Positions 25,155 through 33,543 of a stretch of DNA of 64,000 bases are shown here, in pieces. The notes under the pieces were generated by a model. It did no database searches and had not been told where the DNA came from. It saw only the letters and a program-made list of their open reading frames with translations. The DNA is from CAJXVA01 sp963761755 (GTDB lineage: Bacteria; Myxococcota_A; Polyangia; Nannocystales; Nannocystaceae), in contig CAVXIC010000020.1 of the NCBI GenBank assembly GCA_963761755.1, forward strand, positions 62,001 through 126,000. Direction: 5' to 3'. Position numbers and translations under genes: made by a program. Positions within the stretch are counted from its first letter, which is position 1; the number at the start of each line of letters is the position of its first letter.

Positions 25155-25642
25155 CCCAAGGGGGGCGTTTTGGGTGGTGCAGGACGCCGGCACGACCGGT
25201 CCTCGAGCCTACGGCGCTCGCATCGCGTACAAGCGGTCACCGGGCGACGACTTCGTCGTGGCCTGGCAGCTCGCGCGCAACAACCAGCCCGGGTTGATCC
25301 AAGCCCGCGAGGTCGAGCCGCTCAGCGGGACAACGCGGCCGATCATCGAGCTCGCGACGGGGACGGCAAGATCTACGTCGCGCACCCCGTGTCGCTGTCG
25401 GACCTCTACGGGCCCAGCATCGACGGCTACTTCGTCAACGGTGCCTGGTACACCACCACCGGCAGTTTCGGATGGAGTCCGCTATCCACGGCGTGGTCCG
25501 ACCAAGCCTACGACAAAACGTCGTCGGCGGATTCAGTCCGGTGATGGACACGTTGTTCGGCGTGTTCGAGCGCGATCGGCCGGTGACGCCACCGGGGTTG
25601 GACGACCTTTGGATGTCCTTCGAGGACGTGCCGATGCCGTGA
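25155..25642 (+). pseudogene. frameshifted C-terminal part of an unknown protein
   Basis: Three successive frames read as one chain: GARIAYKRSPGDDFVVAWQL (to about 25365), then DGKIYVAHPVSLSDLYGPSI and GYFVNGAWYTTTGSFGWSPL (to about 25515), then GFSPVMDTLFGVFERDRP and DDLWMSFEDVPMP with a stop at 25640-25642. The protein-like composition holds in each piece but two frame changes separate them, and the N-terminus is replaced by the IS91-like fragment. Family not recognised. Confidence 0.5.
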
Positions 25643-25697
25643 GGCCTCCCTCACGCGAAGGAGCACACCAATCTGGAGCACCCGCCCTACTCGTGAG

Positions 25698-25726
25698 TCC
25701 CGGCTTTTTCACACTTCATTTCGCTT
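25698..25726 (+). mobile_element. solo IS91-like terminus in opposite orientation
   Basis: CCCGGCTTTTTCACACTTCA, continuing into TTTCGCTT, is the reverse complement of the element's left terminus with one change. It is only about 29 bp long and is the only terminus in the window pointing the other way. Confidence 0.7.
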
Positions 25727-25775
25727 GGTTCGACCATCCGAGAAGCCCGCTGCGTGTCGCTGTCGTGATCCTGAT

Positions 25776-27494
25776 TCAGTGCTGAACGATATTCTCGGGG
25801 GTGTTCGCGGCGATGTGCACACCCACGCTTGCGCCGAAGATGCCTCCCCACTGGTACACGCCACCTCCGTAGTTGGCGTCGTTGTGCTCGATCCGGGCGC
25901 CGTTCGGTCCATCGATCACGGGAAATCCGAGGGACGACGGTGCGTACCCGGGGTCCATGTACACGCCGCCTCCGTAGCGCTTTGCTTCATTGGAATGAAT
26001 GCGGGCGTCGTAGGCCAAATCGATCGAGCCATTCCGAAGCAGCACTCCGCCGCCGTGGTCTTCGACGGCCGTGTTGTTGACGATTTCGGAGTCGTCGAGC
26101 ACGTAGACGTGCCCGTCCGTGACCAAGATGCCGCCGCCGCGGGCGGCGGCATTTGTGTCGACGCGGGCATTCCCGAGCAGCTGCAGCTGGCCCCCGGTCG
26201 CGATCGCAATCCCGCCTCCTTCGTCCGCTCGGTTGCGGCCCACGCTCGCCGGAACTCCCGAACTGGCCGGTGCCGAACCGGCCAGCAGCAAGGTCGCGTT
26301 TGGGGCGACGTAGGCTCCGCCACCTTGGGCGATGGCGACGGCAGACTCGGCGACGTTGTTGTAGATCTTGGGCGATTGCGCGTTCACCGATCCGGCCACG
26401 GCGAGACCGCCCCCTCTGCGAGCCCGGTTCGTCGAGACATCCAGCCCGCGCAGAAATCCAGAGCCGATCCACATGCCTCCTCCCTCGAGCGCCTCATTGG
26501 TCGACAGGCGGAGTCCATCGCTGTCGAGCTCGTCGACGTGCATTCCTCCTCCGGCGAACCCAGCGGTGTTGTCGGCGATCCTCACGGAATATGCGTCCGT
26601 CGGTCCCTCGATGTATGCGCCTCCGCCGAGCAGCCCGGCGTGGGACTGAAGGATGTCGACATGCTCGAGCGTGACCGCGGCGGGGCCGAAGTGGGCCAGT
26701 GCTCCACCTCGGGCCGACGCCGCGCCCTGTCGCAACGTAACGCCCTGCAGCCGCAACGGCCCAACGGCATGGACGAGACCACCGTCATCGGCGCTTCCGT
26801 TCTCGATGGTCAGCCGACGTACCGTTGTGTCGCCCTCGAAACGAAACGCTCGGCCCTGCCCATCCGCCGAGACGATGCTCGCACCAGCCACGCCGCGGAT
26901 CGTGAGGTCTTTTGTCGTCCCGATTTCCTCTCCGAGTTCGACCTTGCCCTGCCCGGGCTCGTTGAACTCCGCTGGATCGAAGCAGACCATTCCGCCGTTG
27001 CGAACCCGCGCTACACCCTCGCGCAACGACCCGGGACCGGAATCCGAACGGTTGTCTACGACCTGATCACAGAGAAACAACTGACCCTCGATCACCTCCT
27101 CGTCGAGTTCCCACATCACGTCGGCGAATGGTTGCGAGGCGAGTTCGACTTCGAGGCTCGAAACCCGGGTGACGATTCCTTCATCGTCGACGAACTCCGC
27201 GTAGGGCTCGGCCCAAACTTCGCCGAGACCGTCGTGGTTCATCGATAGCTCCACCTCGCCGCCACGGGTGAGAACAAACAGGACAGCTGTCTGCTCCTCG
27301 TTTTCGAGGCCGTCGAACACCAGCTTCAACGATGGCTCGACAGCGAGCAGGTCTAGGTCCAGCGGCGCGTCGGCGATCATGTGAGCACCGCCCGAAGACC
27401 GGTGCGCAGAGGGACCTCCATCGTTAGGGATCGGCGTGCACGCTACGAACGTCGGAGCCAAGACCGTGAGCAGACCAATGAGTCTCAGATGCAT
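25776..27494 (-). CDS. beta-helix repeat lipoprotein under a sigma-54 promoter
   Basis: A 572-residue lipoprotein from the ATG at 27494: MHLRLIGLLTVLAPTFVAC gives the lipobox at 19. After a 170-residue N-terminal region (with SDSGPGSLREGVARV, a motif typical of right-handed beta-helix surface proteins) come many short coils built on GGG turns: ARGGALAHFGPAAVTLEHV, LLGGGAYIEGPT, ARRGGGLAVAGS, DEGGGIAIATGGQLQLL, ARGGGILVTDGHV. This is the pattern of polymorphic-outer-membrane-protein/parallel beta-helix proteins. Probably a surface adhesin or carbohydrate-binding scaffold; no lyase active site is evident. The upstream ATG at 27587 lies beyond the promoter and is rejected. It shares regulatory sites with the two other lipoproteins of the block. 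Confidence 0.8.
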   Translation of the reverse strand: MHLRLIGLLTVLAPTFVACTPIPNDGGPSAHRSSGGAHMIADAPLDLDLLAVEPSLKLVFDGLENEEQTAVLFVLTRGGEVELSMNHDGLGEVWAEPYAEFVDDEGIVTRVSSLEVELASQPFADVMWELDEEVIEGQLFLCDQVVDNRSDSGPGSLREGVARVRNGGMVCFDPAEFNEPGQGKVELGEEIGTTKDLTIRGVAGASIVSADGQGRAFRFEGDTTVRRLTIENGSADDGGLVHAVGPLRLQGVTLRQGAASARGGALAHFGPAAVTLEHVDILQSHAGLLGGGAYIEGPTDAYSVRIADNTAGFAGGGMHVDELDSDGLRLSTNEALEGGGMWIGSGFLRGLDVSTNRARRGGGLAVAGSVNAQSPKIYNNVAESAVAIAQGGGAYVAPNATLLLAGSAPASSGVPASVGRNRADEGGGIAIATGGQLQLLGNARVDTNAAARGGGILVTDGHVYVLDDSEIVNNTAVEDHGGGVLLRNGSIDLAYDARIHSNEAKRYGGGVYMDPGYAPSSLGFPVIDGPNGARIEHNDANYGGGVYQWGGIFGASVGVHIAANTPENIVQH

Positions 27495-27507
27495 TCCGGT
27501 GGAGCTG

Positions 27508-27524
27508 TGCAGCCCGTATGCCAA
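27508..27524 (-). promoter_or_regulatory. sigma-54 (-24/-12) promoter
   Basis: Read on the minus strand: TTGGCATACGGGCTGCA, with GG and GC 10 bp apart and good agreement at TTGGCA and TGCA. The predicted start point near 27497 is 2-3 nt before the ATG at 27494. Confidence 0.65.
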
Positions 27525-27579
27525 GACGTCTCGCCGTCGTTGAGCCCGCGTATTCGACGAGTGAGGCGTGTCGCGCCCC

Positions 27580-27608
27580 TGGGACAAGCAGGTCGTGTCC
27601 CATGAGAC
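27580..27608 (-). promoter_or_regulatory. candidate enhancer site for sigma-54 activator
   Basis: GTCCCATGAGAC (27597-27608) matches 11 of 12 bases of the palindrome at 23.8 kb. An extra half-site (TGGGACA, 27580-27586) forms an everted repeat with TGTCCCA at 27596-27602. The main site is about 81 bp from the -24 GG, the same distance as in the 18.4 kb promoter. Confidence 0.55.
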
Positions 27609-27621
27609 GGGCCATCAGTAG

Positions 27622-27680
27622 GCACACCAATCTGAGAGCGCACCAATCTGAGAGCACACCAATCTGAGAGCACACCAATC
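27622..27680 (+). repeat. 16-bp tandem repeat GCACACCAATCTGAGA, 3.7 copies
   Basis: Three full units (27622, 27638 with one change, 27654) and a partial fourth at 27670. A lone copy, GCACACCAATCTG, occurs at 25663-25675, about 2 kb away on the far side of the beta-helix gene. Function unknown. Confidence 0.85.
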
Positions 27681-27758
27681 CCCCCCGAACACCCGCAAAC
27701 CAACGCAAGCGGACGAGCCTCGGCTCGCCTCCAGCACAATCGACCTTTTCTTCCCAAC

Positions 27759-27911
27759 CTACCCGGCCAGGAGCAGGTCTGGCGGCATCGGCTCCGTCTG
27801 CACGTTGTGCCGCAGCCGCATCTGAACCGTCCCCGCCGGAAACACCGCCGTCCGGTCACCCGCCCTCCATCGCGCCAGCGCTGCCTGATACTCCGCCAGA
27901 AACTTCTTCGT
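27759..27911 (-). pseudogene. C-terminal tail of a second transposase type, fused to IS91-like copy D
   Basis: The last 50 codons of the chimeric frame read FLAEYQAALARWRAGDRTAV then FPAGTVQMRLRHNVQ and stop at 27759. The ARWRAGDRxxVFPAGT pattern resembles the C-terminus of REP-associated/IS200-like transposases, a resemblance drawn from memory. It is joined in frame to the IS91-like transposase at 27912, so it is a recombination product. Confidence 0.4.
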
Positions 27912-29098
27912 GTGCAGCCGCTGCAGCGTCCGCAACAGCTCCTGCTCGCCGAGGCCGATGGCCGGCATGAACGCGACCGCATCGTCCGCCACCGCCAGCG
28001 CCTCGAAACAGCCATCGGTGACCAGCGCGTGCAGATGCACGAACAAGCCCAGCTCACTGCGGAAGCGCTGCACCACGATGAGCACCCCGGGGTGCAGGTC
28101 GCTGCTGCTGCGCAACGCATGCTCCCGCTTGCTCTGCTGCCGCAGCGTCTGCATCACCCGCTTGGCAAAGCACTGACACACCCGCCCGAGCAGCGGCCGG
28201 TCGTAGCCAAGCCGGACTGCCATCGGGCCCTCGAAGCTCAGCACCCACTGCCGCCACGGCACATCAGGCAGCCGGTGCTCGACCAGGAGCGCCGCGGTCT
28301 CGGCCATGCGCCGGCCGATGCACGAGGGGCAGATGCCGCGGCTCTTGCAGGCGAACGGGACCCGCAGGCTGTCGCCGCAGCGGCGGCACTGGGCCACCAA
28401 GAAGCCGTGCTCGAAGTCTCCGCAGGTGATGAACGCTTCGAGCTCGTCCCGCACGAACCCAGGCAGCGAGCCGGCGCGCTCCTCGAGCCGCTCGCGGAAC
28501 GCAGGCCAGTGCTCGCGCACCAGGGCGAGGGCGTCGCTGTCCTGGGTGGTCCGCGGAACGTAACGCGCCTGGGCGTGACAGCTGGCCACTGCGCGGCGCT
28601 GCTGATGCGCATGCTGGGCCGCTCACGACGCGCCGTGTTCTCCCGCCGTTGCGCGGCTCATGGGTCGCCAGGTGGCCCGCGGGCGGGCCACCGGACCACA
28701 TCATTGGCCACGACGTCGAACGCGAGCCCGCGAGACAGCAGCTCCTCTCAGGCGGCATCGCCACGACGACCACGACGACCCCGGCCGGAAACGAGAAACT
28801 CCCGCCGAGGACGGAGGTCGAGGCAAAGAGCAGGCCGATGCCGGCACCCCGCAAGACAGCGAGGGCACGGGCGCCAACGCGAGCGGCCCGCCTCCAGCGG
28901 GCTGGCGAGCAGCAAGGCCCCGCAACCGAGCGGGTATAGGGCGGGGGTCCGAAGAAGCGTGGCCCCGTGAGCCCGTGGGGCACGGGTCGCCACGGGAGTG
29001 GGAGTATTCGGAAGCGGCAGGTGCAGAGGGCTCGTTTCCAACCTCGACTTCGGTGACCTCGACGCAGATCCTTGCAGGAGCTGCCCAACACGGAGCTG
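27912..29098 (-). mobile_element. IS91-like element, terIS-end copy D (C-terminus of transposase missing)
   Basis: Carries the transposase N-terminus from its start at 28589 to about codon 226 (zinc-binding Cys cluster CRRCGD...CKSRGICPSC, HUH motif FVHLHALVTDG), plus about 500 bp upstream of the start codon. That 500 bp is almost identical to 40993-41501 of the intact element. The shared sequence ends at 29098 in ...CACGGAGCTG. The oriIS side is lost. The copy cuts off the last gene of the czc operon. Confidence 0.85.
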
Positions 29099-29163
29099 GC
29101 CTTCTCGTCGCCGTGCAGCGCGAACACGGTCCGGTTCATGATCCCATCGACTTTCTTTCGCAT
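29099..29163 (-). pseudogene. first gene downstream of czcA, truncated by IS91-like element
   Basis: Starts 17 bp after the czcA stop with MRKKVDGIMNRTVFALHGDE and is cut after about 22 codons by the element end at 29098. Its position suggests a fourth structural gene of the metal-efflux operon. Too little remains to name it. Confidence 0.6.
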
Positions 29164-29179
29164 GTCCTCACTCCGTGGT

Positions 29180-32100
29180 TCAGGGGCCCGTCGCGACGCC
29201 GGGTTTTTCTTCGGTGCCCGCCGCCCCCTCATGCGCGTCTCGTGAGCGGTCCTCGGGCCGGGCCGCTGCGACCCGCGCATAGATGGCCGGGAGCACAAAC
29301 ATGGTCACGAAGGTCGCGCTGATGAGCCCGCCAATGACGACCGTCGCGAGCGGTCGTTGCACTTCCGCTCCGGCACCCGTGGCAATCGCCATCGGCAAGA
29401 ACCCGATCAGGTCGGTGAGCGCCGTCATCAGCACCGGACGCAGCCGCGAGCCGGCCCCCTCGAAAGCGGCTTGGCCGGCCGGGACTCCCTCGGCCTCCAA
29501 GTCGCGGACATAGGAGATCAGCACGACGCCGTTCATCACTGCGATCCCGAACAGCGCAATGAAACCCACCCCCGCGGAGATGCTGAAGGGCAGGCCCCTC
29601 ACCGCCAACGCCAGCACGCCCCCAGATGCCGCAAGGGGGACGTTCAAGAAGATCAGCAAGGCGGGCCGCGCCGCGTTGAATGTTGCGTACAGCAGAGCGA
29701 AGATGAGCAACAGCGCGATCGGAACCAGGATGACGAGCCGGCTCGAAGCTCGCTCTAGATTCTCGAACTGGCCGCCCCACTCGAGCACGAATCCCGACGG
29801 CATCTCGACATCGGCCCGGATTGCCTTCTTCGCCTCCGCGACGACGGACGCGATGTCTCGGCCCCTGACGTTGAGCTCCACCGTGAGCCGCCGCTGAATT
29901 CGTTCTCGACTGATCTGGGCGGCACCTGCTTCGACGTCGAGCGTCGCCAGCTCGCCAAGCGGAATCAACCGCTCTCCTACGCCGGCAATGGGGAACTGTC
30001 GGATCTTCTCGATGTCATTGCGGACCGAGGCCGGGAGGCGGACCTGGAGGGCAAACCGTTTTTGCCCCTCGAGGATCACACCCACTCGCCTGCCTCCAAG
30101 AGACTCGACGGCGTCGAGCACGTCGTCGGCGTCGACCCCATGCCTCGCTATGGACTCCTGGTCAACGTCGATGGTCAGGATCGGCAGGCCCGACACTTGT
30201 TCGACCTTGACGTCGCTCGCACCTTCGATGCCGCTGACTGCTTCGGCGATGTCCTCCCCGACCCGAAGAAGGTCGTCGAGATCGTCGCCGAACACCTTGA
30301 TCGCGATGTCCGAACGCACTCCGCTGATGAGCTCGCTGACCCGAAGTTCGATCGGCTGGGAGAAGCCGAAGGCGGCGCCAACGATCCGTTCGTTGACGTG
30401 CTCCTCCATCGCCTCGATGAGTTCTTCCTTGGAGTCGTAGCGCCACTCGTCCCGTGGTTTGAGGATGACGAAGACATCGCTCATCTCGACCCCCATCGGG
30501 TCAGTCGCAATCTCCGGCCTTCCGGTCTTCGAAAGCACTGTTGAGACCTCCTGGTCGAACTCCCTGAGCAGTACTTGCTCCAACTGCGTCGACTGCTTGG
30601 CGGCCTCGTCGATCGAGACGGACGGCAGGCGCCAAACCTGCAATGCGATCGACCCTTCATCGAGCTTGGGGATGAACTCCGCACCCATGCGTGACCCGAC
30701 GCCGACGCTTAGCACGAACAGGCCCGCCGCGATCCCCACGACCACGAGCGGGTATCGGATCGCCCTCCTCAACAGCGGGTCGTAGCCCCGTCTAGCGACC
30801 CTAACGGAGACCGTGTCTTTGTCCCGAATTCGCTTGCGGAGGAAGAAGGAGCACAACACAGGAATGACGGTGAGCGCGAGCACCATCGAAGCGAGGAGCG
30901 CGAACATCACGGTCCACGCCATCGGACGGAACATCTTCCCTTCAATGCCGGTCAGGGTGAGGATCGGAACGTAGACCAACACGATGATAGCTACGGAGAA
31001 CGCTACGGGTCGAGCGACCTGGGTCGTGGCGCGGCGAATGTCACCCGACGGGTCGTCCGGCCCGTCGCCGCGGAGTGCCCGGACCCGCACGACGTTCTCG
31101 ACCATGACGACCGCGCCATCGACGATGATGCCGAAGTCGACCGCCCCGAGACTCATCAGGTTTCCGGATACGTTGGCCTGCATCATGCCGATGAACGCGA
31201 TGAGCATCGACAGAGGGATGGCGGCGGCAACGATGATGCCGCCGCGGAGATTGCCCAGGAGCAGGAGCAGGACTGCGACGACGAGAAGTCCGCCTTCGAG
31301 GAGGTTGGACGTGACGGTCTCGATCGTCCGTTCGACGAGGTCGCTCCGGTCGTAGAAGGGCTCGATCGACACGCCCGGAGGCAAGCTCGCCTCAAGGCTC
31401 TCCAGCTTCTCTTTGATGCGCCCGACGACCTCACCGGAGTTCTGGCCCATCAGCATCATGACGATGCCTACGACCGCCTCCCCGTTGCCGTCGCGGGTCA
31501 CCACTCCCTGCCGGACCATCGGGGAGAGGCGGACTTCGGCGAGGTCGCGCACGTACAGAGGCGTGCCCCCATCGTTCGTCCGAACCACTACGTTTTCAAC
31601 GTCGGTGAGAGACTCTAGGAGTGCCTGCCCCCGGATGACGACCTGCTCACGGTTTCTCTCGAGATACGCTCCGCCCGCGTTGCGGTTGTTGCGTTCGAGG
31701 GCCTCGAACAGATCGGAAAGCGGCAGTTTGTGGGCGCGCAGTGCGACCGGGTCTGGCTGAACCTCATAGGTCTTGAGCTCTCCCCCAAACGTGTTGACCT
31801 CGACGATGCCGGGGACGCTCTTGAGCTGGTATGCGACGAACCAGTCGAGAATCGTGCGGAGCTCCATCGGCGTGTAGCAGTCGGGGGTGTCCTCGGCCGT
31901 CGGGCACGCCGGATCTCCGCGAACCTCAAACTGGTAGATCTCTCCCAGCCCGGTCGAGATGGGGCCCATCTCTGGGTCCCCGTACCCTTCGGGGATTGCC
32001 TCGCGCGCCTCCGTCAGCCGTTCCTGCACGAGCTGCCGCGCACGATAGATGTCGGTCCCCTCAAGGAACACGACGGTCACGACCGACAACCCGAACTTCG

Positions 32101-32356
32101 AGACCGAGCGAATCTCCTCGAGGTCCGGGATGCCGGCCATGGCGGCCTCGACGGGGAAGGTCACCAGACTCTCCACCTCGATGGGTGCCAACGCCGGCGC
32201 CTTCGTCAGGATCTGCACCTGGACGTTGGTCACATCGGGAACGGCGTCGATAGGGAGCTTTCGGGCCTGCTGGACGCCGAGGGCGAACAGGACGACGCCG
32301 ATGATGACGACCAGCACTCGGTTGTCGAGCGACCATTTCACGATGGTCTCGAACAT
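29180..32356 (-). CDS. czcA: CzcA-type heavy-metal RND efflux pump
   Basis: A 1058-residue inner-membrane proton antiporter of the HME-RND family, the usual length. It starts MFETIVKWSLDNRVLVVIIG (first membrane helix), followed by the conserved KLPIDAVPDVTNVQVQ and VTFPVEAAMAGIPDLEEIRS. The fourth-helix signature near residue 404 reads DFGIIVDGAVVMVENVVRV, the DFGxxxDGAxxxxEN form associated with divalent-cation (Co/Zn/Cd) pumps rather than the Cu/Ag CusA form. It should form a tripartite pump with the adaptor and outer-membrane protein upstream. Its ATG overlaps the adaptor stop (TAATG). Metal specificity is inferred from motif and context only. Confidence 0.95.
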   Translation of the reverse strand: MFETIVKWSLDNRVLVVIIGVVLFALGVQQARKLPIDAVPDVTNVQVQILTKAPALAPIEVESLVTFPVEAAMAGIPDLEEIRSVSKFGLSVVTVVFLEGTDIYRARQLVQERLTEAREAIPEGYGDPEMGPISTGLGEIYQFEVRGDPACPTAEDTPDCYTPMELRTILDWFVAYQLKSVPGIVEVNTFGGELKTYEVQPDPVALRAHKLPLSDLFEALERNNRNAGGAYLERNREQVVIRGQALLESLTDVENVVVRTNDGGTPLYVRDLAEVRLSPMVRQGVVTRDGNGEAVVGIVMMLMGQNSGEVVGRIKEKLESLEASLPPGVSIEPFYDRSDLVERTIETVTSNLLEGGLLVVAVLLLLLGNLRGGIIVAAAIPLSMLIAFIGMMQANVSGNLMSLGAVDFGIIVDGAVVMVENVVRVRALRGDGPDDPSGDIRRATTQVARPVAFSVAIIVLVYVPILTLTGIEGKMFRPMAWTVMFALLASMVLALTVIPVLCSFFLRKRIRDKDTVSVRVARRGYDPLLRRAIRYPLVVVGIAAGLFVLSVGVGSRMGAEFIPKLDEGSIALQVWRLPSVSIDEAAKQSTQLEQVLLREFDQEVSTVLSKTGRPEIATDPMGVEMSDVFVILKPRDEWRYDSKEELIEAMEEHVNERIVGAAFGFSQPIELRVSELISGVRSDIAIKVFGDDLDDLLRVGEDIAEAVSGIEGASDVKVEQVSGLPILTIDVDQESIARHGVDADDVLDAVESLGGRRVGVILEGQKRFALQVRLPASVRNDIEKIRQFPIAGVGERLIPLGELATLDVEAGAAQISRERIQRRLTVELNVRGRDIASVVAEAKKAIRADVEMPSGFVLEWGGQFENLERASSRLVILVPIALLLIFALLYATFNAARPALLIFLNVPLAASGGVLALAVRGLPFSISAGVGFIALFGIAVMNGVVLISYVRDLEAEGVPAGQAAFEGAGSRLRPVLMTALTDLIGFLPMAIATGAGAEVQRPLATVVIGGLISATFVTMFVLPAIYARVAAARPEDRSRDAHEGAAGTEEKPGVATGP

Positions 32357-33543
32357 TACTCGTCCTCCCCGAGCTCGGATTTCAGCAACTGCCCCTTGAG
32401 CAGGAAGCTGCCGCTCGTCACCACGGTGTCCCCTGGCGCCAGGCCGTTGAGCACCTCGACGCGATCGCCGGCCCGGTCCCCCGTGTGAACGCGTCGCAGC
32501 TCGAAGCTGGTGTCGCCGACGCGCACGAAGACCGAGGGATGGTCGTCGATGATCTGGACCGCTGCGGCAGGGATCGCCAGCAGCTTGCGGGGCGCGTGTC
32601 GATGCGCTCCCTGGAGGTATGCCTCGGCGAACATCCCAGGGCGAAGCTTGCCGTCCTCGTTCGGCAAGACGACGCGCGCACGAACGGTCCGCGTCTGTTC
32701 GTCCAACGTCGATCCGATCTGACTCACCTCACCGAGAAACCGCTCGTCTGGATATGCTCGAACTCGGATCTGGACCTGTTGACCGAGCTGTGCGAGGTGC
32801 ATGTCGCGCTCGTAGACGTCGGCTTCGAGCCAGACCTCGCGGAGGTCGATGACCTCGAGCAGGGTGTCGGTCGAGGAGACGCTTTGCCCTGCAACCGCCT
32901 TCCGCGACACGACCGTGCCATCCACGGGACTCCGGAGGATGACCCGTCCACCGGTCCCCGTCGGCCCAGCGCCCAGTGTGCCTAGCAGGGCCCGTAGAGA
33001 TTGCTCCTCGGCCTTGGCGACCCGGAGGACCCCCTCGGCTTCCTGGGCTTCCTTCTGCGAGGTTGCTCTGCCCTTGAGGAGACGCCTCTCTCGATCGCGG
33101 TTCTTCTGCGCGACTTCGACTCGTGCCCTCGCGGCCGTGAGGCTTGCCCGAGCCTGACCGACTTCCGGGCTGTCGAGCGTGACCAGCTCGGCACCCTTGG
33201 TCACGTCATCACCGACGTTCACGGTCACGTCGCGGACACGGCCGGTGACGAGCGGACCGACGAAGCCCGTGCGGTCCGGCGGGGCCCGGAGCTCTGCCGT
33301 GACCGACAGCGCGGGCGACAGCTCCACGACCTCTGCCTCGGCGTACTCGAGTCGAAGGGCTTCCACCGCCTCGGGGTGAAGCTGCAGTCTGTCCGGGGCC
33401 TCCCGCTCTTCGCCGCCCTCCTCCTCGCCCGCCTGCTCAGCGCCTTCCTCGTCCTCCGCCCCGCGGTCCGCGAGCGCGCAGCCACCGAGCGCCACCAGGG
33501 CAGTGAGAGCCGCCACAATCGGTCGTGTCTTTATGAGCTTCAT
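32356..33543 (-). CDS. czcB: RND periplasmic adaptor lipoprotein (CzcB-type)
   Basis: A 395-residue membrane-fusion protein. The signal is VAALTALVALGGC, with the lipobox at about 22. An unusually long acidic Glu/Gly-rich linker (about residues 27-50) may bind or buffer metal. The barrel-sandwich hybrid halves are present (GRVRDVTVNVGDDVTKGAEL and VDGTVVSRKAVAGQSVSS) around an alpha-hairpin. The beta-barrel and membrane-proximal domains follow (RPGMFAEAYLQG, LNGLAPGDTVVTSGSFLLKG). The start at 33543 is preceded by GAAGGGAACG. Start and stop codons overlap those of both neighbours (ATGA with CzcC, TAATG with CzcA), so the three are translationally coupled. Confidence 0.93.
   Translation of the reverse strand: MKLIKTRPIVAALTALVALGGCALADRGAEDEEGAEQAGEEEGGEEREAPDRLQLHPEAVEALRLEYAEAEVVELSPALSVTAELRAPPDRTGFVGPLVTGRVRDVTVNVGDDVTKGAELVTLDSPEVGQARASLTAARARVEVAQKNRDRERRLLKGRATSQKEAQEAEGVLRVAKAEEQSLRALLGTLGAGPTGTGGRVILRSPVDGTVVSRKAVAGQSVSSTDTLLEVIDLREVWLEADVYERDMHLAQLGQQVQIRVRAYPDERFLGEVSQIGSTLDEQTRTVRARVVLPNEDGKLRPGMFAEAYLQGAHRHAPRKLLAIPAAAVQIIDDHPSVFVRVGDTSFELRRVHTGDRAGDRVEVLNGLAPGDTVVTSGSFLLKGQLLKSELGEDE

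Noticed and set aside
28590..29098. Protein-coding gene in the conserved 500 bp ahead of the IS91-type transposase
   Set aside because: All frames are Arg/Ala/Pro-rich shadows without a signal, domain or ribosome-binding site; it is treated as part of the element.
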